Shown here one piece after another: positions 34,044 through 42,449 of a DNA stretch of 64,000 nt; the stretch's first letter is position 1; every line of letters begins with the position of its first letter. The notes under the pieces are model-generated. The model saw only the letters and a program-made list of their open reading frames with translations, was not told the origin of the DNA and searched no databases. The stretch comes from Niastella sp. (lineage in GTDB: Bacteria; Bacteroidota; Bacteroidia; Chitinophagales; Chitinophagaceae), in assembly GCA_017744515.1 (NCBI GenBank), contig JAGIBF010000003.1, forward strand, positions 1-64,000, in the 5' to 3' direction. Both the position numbers and the translations under genes were made by a program.

Positions 34044-36455
34044 TTATTGAATGATACGCAGCTTGGCGTAGTTGAGCATGATCTTTTTTTCTCCGTTCAG
34101 CTCAAATTTTACGGTGGCTACGGGATTGTGTGCAGAGCCTTCCATCTTGGTGACCACACCGAAACCGAATTTCTGGTGTTCTACCTTTTGGCCTTCTTGC
34201 AGGTTGGAAGTATCGCTGGCCACGAAATCAGGACTGGGCACATGGTCTACTGACTTATTTTGTGGCTTAGGTGTTACATAAGAAGGAATTGCAGGTTTCT
34301 TTGAGGGTGGTGCGCCGTATTTCTTTTCGGCGTCGGCAGCTGATTGTCTGCCACCCCCAGCTCCCCAGCCACCGCCATTCATGCGATCGAATGCGCTGGT
34401 ATTGCTGCGGCTTGCTGCTCCCGAGTTCCTGAAACCACCACCGGCATAACTGCGGTCGAGGTAATCTTCGGGCAGCTCATCGAGAAACCGGCTGGGTTCA
34501 TTTTGTACCAACGACCCAAAACGGTAGCGTGTATTGGCATAAGTGATCCACAGTCTTTGTTTGGCACGTGTGATCACCACATAAAAGAGTCGACGTTCTT
34601 CTTCCAACTCTTCCCGGGTGTTAACGGCCAATCCGTTGGGGAACAGCATTTCTTCCAGGCCGGCTGCAAACACGCAACCAAACTCCAGCCCTTTAGCGGC
34701 GTGGATGGTCATCAACTTCACCGTATCTGCATTGGGGTCTTTATCATCAGCGTCTGTAAGCAGGGTGATCTGCTGCAGGTAAGCGCCCAACGTAATTTCA
34801 CCTGTACCAGCGGCTTCGTTTTCAGAGGTCTCCAGCATGGTGCCTTCTTCGTCGATCTGAGCCAGTTGTTGCTGTGTATCTACCCATTCTTTAATAGAGT
34901 TCAGTAACTCCTGAATGTTCTCATAGCGCGCAACGCCCTCCGTACTCTTATCGTTGAACAATTCTTTTACAATGTTGGTCTGCTTGCCCACGTGCACCGC
35001 TACTTCGTATGCGTTTTTAACTTTGAGCATGCTGGCAAAGCTTTGGATCATAACCACGAAGTTTTCAATGGCTTCCAGTGTATTGCCTTTAAAGCCTACT
35101 TCGTTTGCTCTCTCCAGTACTTGCCACATGGAGACATTGTTCTGATTGGCAAACAACACTGCTTTATCAACAGTTGTTTTACCAATGCCCCGCGCGGGGA
35201 AGTTGATGATGCGTTTTAACGCTTCTTCATCTCTTGGGTTGACAATGATGCGCAGGTAAGCTACAAAATCCTTGATCTCCTTACGGCTGTAGAAGCTCGT
35301 GCCACCAAACATCGTGTATGGTATGTTCATGCGACGCAGTGCTTCTTCAAACGCACGGCTTTGTGCGTTGGTACGGTACAGGATCGCAAAGTCGCGGTTA
35401 TTGTAGTGGTTCCGCAGTTTTTGTTCCTGTATGGTATCTGCTACATATTTCCCTTCGTCATTATCAGTCATGGTACGTACCAGCCTGATCTTTTCTCCTT
35501 CTTTGTTATCTGTCCACAGGGATTTGGGTATCTGTCCCTTGTTATTTTTAATTACTTCGTTGGCAACGTTGAGGATGCTTTTGGAACTGCGGTAGTTTTG
35601 CTCCAGCATTACCACGTGTGCATCATCATAGTCTTTTTGAAACTGGAGGATGTTCTGAATGGTGGCGCCACGGAAGCTATAGATACTTTGTGCATCATCG
35701 CCCACGACGCAGACGTTTTCATTCATAGCGCCCAGCAGTTTGATAATTTCATACTGGGCAGGGTTGGTATCCTGGTACTCATCGATCAGGATGTATTTGA
35801 ACTTACGTTGATATTTGCTCAGTGATTCCGGGAATCCTTTCAGCAGCTCATAGAACTTCAGCAGCAGGTCGTCGAAGTCCATAGCACCGTTTTTGAAGCA
35901 ACGCTTTACATACGCATCATAGATCTGGGCGATGGCCGGCCGGTTACTACGCAGGTCTTCCTGCTGGATGGCGTAATCGTTGGCGTATTCCACCGGTCCT
36001 ACCAGGGCGTTCTTAGCACTGGAGATGCGGTTATAAACCGTGGAGGGTTTATAAAGCTTATCGTCGAGGTTCATTTCGTTAACGACCGTCTTCACCACGC
36101 TTTTCGCATCGTCTGTATCATATATGGTAAAGCTATTGGGATAGCCCATGAGGTGTGCTTCGCTGCGCAGAATACGGGCAAACACGCTGTGGAAGGTTCC
36201 TACATACAGGTTCCGGGCCTCGGAGTTGCCGAGGATCTTTTCAATCCGCTCTTTCATTTCCTTGGCGGCCTTGTTGGTAAAGGTGAGGGCCAGGATATTA
36301 AATGCGTCCACGCCCGAGTTCATGAGGTGGGCAATACGGGTGGTGAGTACTTTGGTTTTTCCACTGCCGGCGCCAGCCACAATCATCAACGGACCTTTTA
36401 GGTGCATGACAGCTTCGCGCTGCCGCTCGTTCAACTCTTTTAAATAGTCTTGCAT
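34044..36455 (-). CDS. uvrD: ATP-dependent DNA helicase UvrD/PcrA
   Basis: An 803-residue superfamily 1A 3'-5' helicase. Motif Q (LNERQREAV), Walker A AGAGSGKTKVL (about 28-38), motif Ia TFTNKAAKEMKERI, Walker B ILIDEYQDTN, motif III GDDAQSIYSFRGA, motif IV LEQNYRSS, motif V MTIHAAKGLEF and motif VI EERRLFYVVITRAK are all present. The C-terminus has a Gly/Ser-rich linker (about 660-700) and the Tudor-like domain of PcrA (VEHQKFGFGVVTKMEG) that binds RNA polymerase. It acts in nucleotide excision repair and replication restart. PcrA would be an equally valid name. Confidence 0.95.
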   Translation of the reverse strand: MQDYLKELNERQREAVMHLKGPLMIVAGAGSGKTKVLTTRIAHLMNSGVDAFNILALTFTNKAAKEMKERIEKILGNSEARNLYVGTFHSVFARILRSEAHLMGYPNSFTIYDTDDAKSVVKTVVNEMNLDDKLYKPSTVYNRISSAKNALVGPVEYANDYAIQQEDLRSNRPAIAQIYDAYVKRCFKNGAMDFDDLLLKFYELLKGFPESLSKYQRKFKYILIDEYQDTNPAQYEIIKLLGAMNENVCVVGDDAQSIYSFRGATIQNILQFQKDYDDAHVVMLEQNYRSSKSILNVANEVIKNNKGQIPKSLWTDNKEGEKIRLVRTMTDNDEGKYVADTIQEQKLRNHYNNRDFAILYRTNAQSRAFEEALRRMNIPYTMFGGTSFYSRKEIKDFVAYLRIIVNPRDEEALKRIINFPARGIGKTTVDKAVLFANQNNVSMWQVLERANEVGFKGNTLEAIENFVVMIQSFASMLKVKNAYEVAVHVGKQTNIVKELFNDKSTEGVARYENIQELLNSIKEWVDTQQQLAQIDEEGTMLETSENEAAGTGEITLGAYLQQITLLTDADDKDPNADTVKLMTIHAAKGLEFGCVFAAGLEEMLFPNGLAVNTREELEEERRLFYVVITRAKQRLWITYANTRYRFGSLVQNEPSRFLDELPEDYLDRSYAGGGFRNSGAASRSNTSAFDRMNGGGWGAGGGRQSAADAEKKYGAPPSKKPAIPSYVTPKPQNKSVDHVPSPDFVASDTSNLQEGQKVEHQKFGFGVVTKMEGSAHNPVATVKFELNGEKKIMLNYAKLRIIQ

Positions 36456-36563
36456 AATTGATTAATAACCACCCGGAACGGGTTGGTCAAGCCTGCAATT
36501 TACGTTATACCGGACGATTACCGAGGGGCGGGGAAAACTTATTAAAATATAGGGGATTAGAGA

Positions 36564-36586
36564 GGTAATCACAAATTGTGATAACC
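36564..36586. promoter_or_regulatory. TCACAAATTGTGA palindrome, site 1
   Basis: GGTAATCACAAATTGTGATAACC pairs in 10 of 11 positions around its centre. It lies 109-131 bases upstream of the uvrD start and behind the broken ORF6N gene. It is related to site 2 at 36624. Confidence 0.55.
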
Positions 36587-36623
36587 TTTGAAGACTGATT
36601 TCAATGAGTTTCATGGTGGGACT

Positions 36624-36640
36624 GGTCACAATTTGTGACC
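36624..36640. promoter_or_regulatory. TCACAATTTGTGA palindrome, site 2
   Basis: GGTCACAATTTGTGACC has perfect 8-base arms around a central T and shares its 13-base core, inverted, with site 1. It ends 7 bases before the last codon of the ORF6N pseudogene on the other side. Confidence 0.6.
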
Positions 36641-36647
36641 TTTGAGA

Positions 36648-37163
36648 TTATTCAGCAACTTGTTGTTTGAAACCTATTCTTTCCCGGTCTTTGAAGTTAT
36701 CCCGTTGTTGCTTTTCTTCCATAAGGGCTTGTAGCACCTCGTAAACATTTGAAAACTGCTTATTATATGTCTTTTCCATTTCAGCTATTTTTTGTGCTAA
36801 CTCCTTGTAATGCATAGCCATTTCCCGCAAGGCAATGAAGGCTCGGACGATAGCAATATTGGCATTCACGGCTTTATCACTATTGATTATGCTGGCAAGC
36901 ATAACAACTCCATGCTCGGTAAAAGCATAAGGTGCATATCGTGTACCTCCTCAACTTGAGGTGCCAAAATTGCACCTCAAGTTTTCCCATTCATCTTCAG
37001 TAAGTTCGAACATGAAATCTTTGGGAAATCTTTTCAAATTCCTTTTCACTGCCCTTTTAAGGTATTTTGTCTCCACACCGTAAAACCCGGCCAAATCAAA
37101 GTCGAGCATCACTTTAAAGCCACGTATTTCGTAAATTTTTTGTTGTATTATAGTTACTTCCAT
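36648..37163 (-). pseudogene. ORF6N domain protein gene interrupted by an in-frame TGA
   Basis: The reading frame runs from the ATG at 37163 to the stop at 36648 as 172 codons in one frame, broken only by a TGA at 36953-36951. The first part (70 residues) is an ORF6N N-terminus, with IYEIRGFKVMLDFDLAGFYG and FPKDFMFELTEDEWENLRCN. The second continues as GGTRYAPYAFTEHGVVMLAS, then a coiled-coil C-terminus rich in Glu, Lys and Gln. The stop falls in ...GTSS-stop-GGTRY, where family members in my memory have Trp, so TGG to TGA is likely. ORF6N proteins are phage- and plasmid-related DNA-binding proteins. The rest of the frame is undamaged, so the mutation is recent, a sequencing error, or suppressed. 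Confidence 0.85.
36953..36983. repeat. 31-base inverted repeat inside the ORF6N gene
   Basis: Arms AACTTGAGGTGC and GCACCTCAAGTT are perfect over 12 bases with a 7-base spacer. It encodes the ENLRCNFGTSS segment and touches the premature TGA. Its centre resembles the two intergenic palindromes behind the gene. Confidence 0.8.
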
Positions 37164-37287
37164 AGGAACATTATTGGTTTTTTGAATAAAAGACCGCTAA
37201 AATAGGGGTTAAAGCAAAGCGGTTTTAACCGTTTTACGGATAAAAGCGCGGCGGTGGCGTGGGTCATATTACCTAAATTGCGCTGGT

Positions 37288-39525
37288 ATGTCGGGTACAG
37301 ATATTTCGAACGAATATTTTCAGCTTGCGGCGCAGTTTGTGAATCAAACGAACCGTCATCTTTTTCTGACTGGCAAGGCAGGAACCGGTAAAACAACTTT
37401 TCTGCGCTATATCCAGCAGAACAGTGCGAAAAAGATGGCCATCGTAGCTCCTACCGGCGTGGCGGCTATCAATGCAGGGGGTGTGACCATGCACTCTTTT
37501 TTCCAACTGCCTTTCGGCCCTTTTATTCCCGTGAAACAAAGCGGCTGGAACAATTCTTCTACAGAGGTTACGGATCAACATAGCTTATTCAAGAATATCC
37601 GCTTCAATAATGCCAAGCGCGAATTGCTGCGCGAGCTGGAACTGCTGATCATCGATGAGGTAAGTATGGTACGGGCTGATATGCTCGATGCCATCGATAC
37701 CATCCTACGGCATTTTCGTCGCCAACCGCTGATTCCTTTCGGCGGGGTGCAGGTATTATATATTGGTGACCTTTTTCAGTTGCCGCCTGTAGTGAATAAC
37801 AATGAATGGGACGGTATTTTAAAGCATCATTACAATAGTCCTTTTTTCTTTGATTCTCAGGTGGTCAAGGAAGCGCCGCCTGTGTACCTGGAACTGAAAA
37901 AGATCTACCGCCAGAATGAGGCTGCGTTTATCGAGATACTGAACAATCTTCGTAATAACGTTGCCGGGGAAGATGATCTTTACGAGCTGCACAAGCATTA
38001 TTATCCCGGCTTCATGCCAGACGAGGATGATCATTACATCACACTTACTTCTCATAATTACAAGGCTGACAAGATCAATCAATATCAGCTGGCCCGACTA
38101 CAAGGGGAGATCTATGAATTCAAGGGGGAGGTTAAAGGGGAGTTCAATGAAAAGGCTTTGCCTGCTGAAATGTCTCTTTTACTGAAGGTTGGCGCCCAGG
38201 TAATGTTTATCAAGAATGACAAGGGTGAGTTCAGGCGTTATTACAATGGTAAGCTGGCTACTATTCAAGCTATCTCAAAAGACAAGATAACTGTTTCGTT
38301 TCCTGGTGAAGATGTAGAACTGGAAATCGAAAAGGAGACCTGGAAAAATATCCGTTACAATTATGATCGGGAGAAGGACCGCATCGATGAGGAGGAACTG
38401 GGAACTTTTAAGCAATATCCTATCAGGCTGGCATGGGCTATCACCATCCATAAGAGTCAGGGGCTTACTTTTCAAAAGGCTATTATCGACGCAGGAGAAT
38501 CGTTTGCTCCGGGCCAGGTGTATGTAGCGCTGAGCCGGCTTACTTCTATGGAAGGGATGATCCTTTATTCGCGTATTCAACCTCATTGTATCAGTACGGA
38601 TGAGCGCGTGATCGCTTTTACTCAATCGGAGCTGGCCGCTGATGTACTGCAACAGCAATTACAGGAAGAAAGAAAAGCGTTCTTAGGCCGCTTTATCGTT
38701 CAGTGTTTCGATTGGACAAAGCTCACTGCTGCCTGGGATACTCATTTTGAAGGATATGAAGAAAGGCAAATTCCGGAAAAGAATGCTGCCGTGGCCTGGG
38801 CAAGGACTATGCTGGGCAAGGTAAATGACCAACAGGTAATAGCGGGCAAGTTTACCCCTCAGTTGGAGCAGCTTGTAACCACTGCGGAAACCGATGGATA
38901 TGTGGCTCTGCAACAACGATTGCAAGCAGCCACTGGTTATTTTCTTAAAACCCTCGAGGAAACTGATGTTTTGCTTCAGCAACATATCGAGGAGGTGAAA
39001 GTGAAACAGAAGGTAAAAAAGTATGTGAAGGAGCTGCAAGAGTTGAAACTATTGTTCCAACGGAAAAGGCTCTTACTGCAGCAGGCAATACAAATAGCCG
39101 ACGCTCAGGTAAAAGGTGTTAAGGCTGATGACCTGCTGCAAATAGTGGAAAGCCAACGGAAAGAAGCCGGAGAAGCGAATGAGGAAACAGCAACAGCGGC
39201 GACAAGCAAGCCTAAAAAAGGGGAGACCAAGTTGATTAGTCTGCAATTATTTAAAGAGGGGAAGAGTGTTGAGGATATAGCCACACTGAGGGGAATGTCT
39301 CAAAGTACCATCGAGGGCCACCTTGTGCATTTTATACCTACCGGTGAAATAGACATCAAGGATATTGTTCCGGAACATAAAATGGTGGCTATCCTGGAGG
39401 TGCTGGAAGAAATTGGCGGCAATGCCATGTTTCCTATAAAAGGGAAATTAGGCGATGCTTACTCTTATGGTGAAATAAGAGCTGTGATGCAATACCGTAG
39501 TTGGCTGCAAAGAGAAAAGGTGTAA
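37288..39525 (+). CDS. PIF1-like superfamily 1B helicase with C-terminal HTH domain
   Basis: A 745-residue protein. Walker A LTGKAGTGKTTFLRYI is at about 29-44, PTGVAAINAGGVTMHSFFQL (PIF1/RecD2-type motif) follows, and Walker B is LLIIDEVSMVRADMLD. The C-terminal motifs are AWAITIHKSQGLTF and ALSRLTSMEGMIL. A linker with long helices (about 480-620) is followed by an HTH_40-like domain (about 640-740: LQLFKEGKSVEDIATLRGMS, STIEGHLVHFIPTG), the type also found at the end of RecQ helicases. It probably unwinds DNA 5'-3' in repair or replication. It is monocistronic. Confidence 0.9.
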   Translation: MSGTDISNEYFQLAAQFVNQTNRHLFLTGKAGTGKTTFLRYIQQNSAKKMAIVAPTGVAAINAGGVTMHSFFQLPFGPFIPVKQSGWNNSSTEVTDQHSLFKNIRFNNAKRELLRELELLIIDEVSMVRADMLDAIDTILRHFRRQPLIPFGGVQVLYIGDLFQLPPVVNNNEWDGILKHHYNSPFFFDSQVVKEAPPVYLELKKIYRQNEAAFIEILNNLRNNVAGEDDLYELHKHYYPGFMPDEDDHYITLTSHNYKADKINQYQLARLQGEIYEFKGEVKGEFNEKALPAEMSLLLKVGAQVMFIKNDKGEFRRYYNGKLATIQAISKDKITVSFPGEDVELEIEKETWKNIRYNYDREKDRIDEEELGTFKQYPIRLAWAITIHKSQGLTFQKAIIDAGESFAPGQVYVALSRLTSMEGMILYSRIQPHCISTDERVIAFTQSELAADVLQQQLQEERKAFLGRFIVQCFDWTKLTAAWDTHFEGYEERQIPEKNAAVAWARTMLGKVNDQQVIAGKFTPQLEQLVTTAETDGYVALQQRLQAATGYFLKTLEETDVLLQQHIEEVKVKQKVKKYVKELQELKLLFQRKRLLLQQAIQIADAQVKGVKADDLLQIVESQRKEAGEANEETATAATSKPKKGETKLISLQLFKEGKSVEDIATLRGMSQSTIEGHLVHFIPTGEIDIKDIVPEHKMVAILEVLEEIGGNAMFPIKGKLGDAYSYGEIRAVMQYRSWLQREKV

Positions 39526-39533
39526 CTCTTTTC

Positions 39534-40010
39534 TTATGTGCCTTTGCCTATAGGCCCGTGGTATGGTTTTCTCGTCCACCGCGACAATTCGGTTTGGTTG
39601 AACATCAACACTAACACACTGTCTTCGCGTTTGTATCTGTTCGTACTGAGCAGTGTTTTCAGAAATGTCGCTTCATTATAACCCGGGCATGCCATTTTGG
39701 TCAGCATGATGCGTTCGCTGATCGTCAGACTGCTATCGGTTCGTTGGAAATTACCATTCATCCGGTTGCATCCCGTATGGCCTGTGAATGTTCCTTTCGC
39801 TACATTGAATTTTATGGTTGGATATCTGCCGGCGGCCGTATCTGAGGCCAATACCGGTAACAGGAACCATTCTCCATTAAGTAATGTATCTACCTGATTA
39901 TATATCTTTTTACTTTTTAAACCGGGCTCACCGGTGGCTTGCCTGTTCCACTTTACACTGCCTGCCAGCAGCGCACAGGCCACCATTCCTGTTAAAAGAA
40001 TGTTTTGCAT
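39534..40010 (-). CDS. META domain-containing secreted protein (HslJ-like)
   Basis: A 158-residue protein with an N-terminal hydrophobic export signal (residues 1-18, LLTGMVACALLAGSV; no lipobox Cys in the right place). The META domain spans about 45-145, with LLNGEWFLLPVL, PTIKFNVAKGTFTGHTGCNR then MNGNFQR and the MTKMACPG motif characteristic of the family. META/HslJ proteins are envelope proteins linked to novobiocin resistance and motility; no catalytic role is known. Its stop is 8 bases from the convergent helicase stop. Confidence 0.86.
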   Translation of the reverse strand: MQNILLTGMVACALLAGSVKWNRQATGEPGLKSKKIYNQVDTLLNGEWFLLPVLASDTAAGRYPTIKFNVAKGTFTGHTGCNRMNGNFQRTDSSLTISERIMLTKMACPGYNEATFLKTLLSTNRYKREDSVLVLMFNQTELSRWTRKPYHGPIGKGT

Positions 40011-40052
40011 ACCGGGTAATTTTTTATGGTTACGACATTGTGAAACCTAAAA

Positions 40053-40081
40053 AGGATGGCACAATAAAATCGTGCCATCCT
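40053..40081 (-). terminator. Terminator of the small lipoprotein gene(s)
   Basis: On the minus strand AGGATGGCAC, a 9-base loop and GTGCCATCCT, followed by TTTTTAGG. It lies 25 bases after the stop of the 67-residue lipoprotein gene. Confidence 0.82.
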
Positions 40082-40105
40082 ACTCTACACAATCTAACCA
40101 ACACG

Positions 40106-40309
40106 TTAGTTATACCTTAGTGAATCCTGGTTACGATTGGGGTTTTGACGCCCGTTCGAAGTATCAGTGTTCATTATGGATGTATCAGGTGAAATTGGAT
40201 CGATCATGCTGTCTCTGGGCGCATCATTGTTGATGTTGTCCGGACTGTTGTTATCGCCACAAGCTGCTAATGCGCCTGTAATCAAGGCGATGATCAATAG
40301 CTTTTTCAT
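40106..40309 (-). CDS. Small lipoprotein of unknown function (67 aa)
   Basis: A 67-residue protein: lipoprotein signal MKKLLIIALITGALAAC (lipobox ALAAC), then an Asn/Asp/Ser/Pro-rich, apparently disordered tail. It has the same design as the 53-residue gene 21 bases upstream, suggesting a tandem duplication. No function is known for such tails. A terminator follows its stop. Confidence 0.75.
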   Translation of the reverse strand: MKKLLIIALITGALAACGDNNSPDNINNDAPRDSMIDPISPDTSIMNTDTSNGRQNPNRNQDSLRYN

Positions 40310-40330
40310 AAAATATGCTTTTATGGATAA

Positions 40331-40492
40331 TTAGCGATTTTGTGTACTATCTGGTCTGGCCGTTGAAGTAGTATCTGGTTGTGTTGTATTTGTAGTGTCA
40401 GTTCCTGATGGATCTGTGGTAGGTTGTGGTGTTTCGCATGATGTTGCGACTAACAAGCCTATTATCCCAAATGTGAAGAGTATCTTTTTCAT
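40331..40492 (-). CDS. Small lipoprotein of unknown function (53 aa)
   Basis: A 53-residue protein read directly from the minus strand (ATG at 40492, stop TAA at 40333-40331). Residues 1-19 are a lipoprotein signal, MKKILFTFGIIGLLVATSC (lipobox ATSC), followed by a Thr/Asp/Pro-rich tail (DTTNTTQPDTTSTARPDS). Its layout mirrors the next gene, 21 bases downstream on the same strand, so both probably share one transcript. Too short for most gene finders. Confidence 0.72.
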   Translation of the reverse strand: MKKILFTFGIIGLLVATSCETPQPTTDPSGTDTTNTTQPDTTSTARPDSTQNR

Positions 40493-40758
40493 AAATTAAT
40501 CTTTAGGTGTTACCAAATGGTTTTGATATTCCTGTTCCAATAACTTTGCCACGAGGTTTCAATTGTAAGGGCTAACGCTTTAAACGCGCTTACTGTTAGT
40601 GCATTAGCTGTGTCGACTTTAATTTTCCTATAAGTATAATTTATAAGAAATTGTAGTTCTTGTTCTACAGGAAAGTATTGTTGGGGTTGATTGACCCTAT
40701 GGGTTTATTAAAATATTCTAAATTGATCTGTAATCGTTAATTCCGTTAACTGTTCTTT

Positions 40759-42351
40759 ATGCTCCAAGACAACCTGCTGCTTATTATTTCGCTTCTGTTG
40801 GTGGTTTCCATGTTGACCATGCTCAGTGAAAAACTGCGGATATCTTATCCCATATTGCTCGTGATTGCCGGTTTGGGTATTGGGTTTATTCCCGGTGTTC
40901 CTGCCATCACGCTGGAGCCTGATCTTGTGTTTATTATTTTTCTGCCTCCCTTATTGTATGCGGCGGCCTGGAACACTTCGTGGAATGATTTCTGGCGGTT
41001 CCGGCGGCCTATTGGTTTGTTGGCTTTTGGATTGGTAATATTTACAGCTACGGCTGTTGCTTTTGTTTCCAATGCACTTATTCCGGGCTTCACGCTCAGT
41101 ATGGGTTTTTTGTTGGGTGGCATTATTTCTCCGCCGGACGCTATTGCCGCGACCAGCGTGCTGCAACAACTGAAGGTGCCTAAAAGAATAACTGCCATAT
41201 TGGAAGGGGAAAGCCTCATCAATGATGCTTCGAGCTTGATCGTATTCCGGTTTGCGCTTGTTGCTATTACTACAGGTCAATTCGTATTGTGGAAAGCGGG
41301 GGTTGACTTTTTACTGGTAGCTCTGATGGGTACTGTCATTGGGCTGGCTATTGCCCACATCGTTTATGTCATCCACCGGTTTTTGCCCACTACGCCCAGC
41401 ATCGATACGGCCATTACGCTTATCTCGCCTTACCTCATGTACATAGCTGCGGAGCATTTTCATTTTTCCGGTGTGCTGGCAGTTGTAAGTGGTGGGTTGT
41501 TCCTTTCTTTCCGTTCGCACGAAGTTTTTTCTTATAACACGCGGATACAAGCTGTGAGTGTGTGGGAAACGCTCGTGTTCCTGTTAAACGGTGTCGTGTT
41601 CATCATGATCGGGCTGGAGCTGCCTTATATTATTAAAGAGCTGGGAGAAACTTCTATTTGGGATGCTATCAAGTATGCCGTGGTGATCAGTATTGTAACG
41701 ATCGTCATCCGCGTTGTGTGGGTGTTTCCCGGGGCTTATATTCCGCGCGCGTTCAGCAAAAAGATCCGGGAAAAAGAGCCGCGGCCCGATTGGAAGTCTG
41801 TTTTTATTGTGGCCTGGAGTGGCATGCGGGGTGTGGTATCTTTGGCTTCAGCGCTCGCGGTTCCTATTACGATGAGTAATGGGCAGGCGTTTCCCAATCG
41901 GAACCTTATCTTATTCATCACTTTTGTGGTCATCCTCTTTACGCTTGTATTGCAGGGGTTGAGTCTTCCGTTATTAATACGCCTCCTCAAGATTGAGGAG
42001 CCAGAGTCGGAGGCGCATCATGAACACGCTATCCGGTTAAGATTGGCTACTGCCGTTCTCGAATTGTTGAATAAATCTTATGCTGAAGAGTCTGGCACCA
42101 TTGAAGCTTTTGTACGATTGAAGGAGCGTTATGCGCGGATGGCTGACATTGCCAGCAGCCGGCTAAAGGAAGATGAGAAGACACAGCTTAGTGGTTCTTT
42201 TGTGCCTAAATACCGGCAGATGCTGCTGGAGGCTGTGCAGGTGCGCAGGGCCGAATTGAGCAAAATGGCCCGTACTAAAGAATTTCCTGATGAGATGCTG
42301 CGAAAAAGGGAAGCAGAACTGGACCTGGAAGAAGCGCGCCTGAGAAAATAA
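40759..42351 (+). CDS. CPA1-type Na+/H+ antiporter
   Basis: A 530-residue protein with about 12 helices (residues 5-415) and a cytoplasmic, charged C-terminal tail (about 420-530). Family motifs are FLPPLLYAAAWNTSW, the core IISPPDAIAATSVL with the ion-binding Asp, GESLINDASSLIVFRFA, and AWSGMRGVVSLASALA near 350. It exchanges Na+ (or K+) for H+ at the inner membrane for pH and salt balance. It is monocistronic, with an AT-rich 266-base region upstream in which I find no perfect promoter. Confidence 0.93.
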   Translation: MLQDNLLLIISLLLVVSMLTMLSEKLRISYPILLVIAGLGIGFIPGVPAITLEPDLVFIIFLPPLLYAAAWNTSWNDFWRFRRPIGLLAFGLVIFTATAVAFVSNALIPGFTLSMGFLLGGIISPPDAIAATSVLQQLKVPKRITAILEGESLINDASSLIVFRFALVAITTGQFVLWKAGVDFLLVALMGTVIGLAIAHIVYVIHRFLPTTPSIDTAITLISPYLMYIAAEHFHFSGVLAVVSGGLFLSFRSHEVFSYNTRIQAVSVWETLVFLLNGVVFIMIGLELPYIIKELGETSIWDAIKYAVVISIVTIVIRVVWVFPGAYIPRAFSKKIREKEPRPDWKSVFIVAWSGMRGVVSLASALAVPITMSNGQAFPNRNLILFITFVVILFTLVLQGLSLPLLIRLLKIEEPESEAHHEHAIRLRLATAVLELLNKSYAEESGTIEAFVRLKERYARMADIASSRLKEDEKTQLSGSFVPKYRQMLLEAVQVRRAELSKMARTKEFPDEMLRKREAELDLEEARLRK

Positions 42352-42449
42352 GTGCGGTCTAACCGGTTATACTATCCTATTGCTGATCATCTTTTTCCCG
42401 GATGTGGGTGTAGTATAATTGCTATAGTTTTATGTGATACGATGTTTCT

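Noticed and set aside
37154..37581. Minus-strand frames over the start of the PIF1-like helicase
   Set aside because: Antisense to a gene with intact Walker motifs; no domain.
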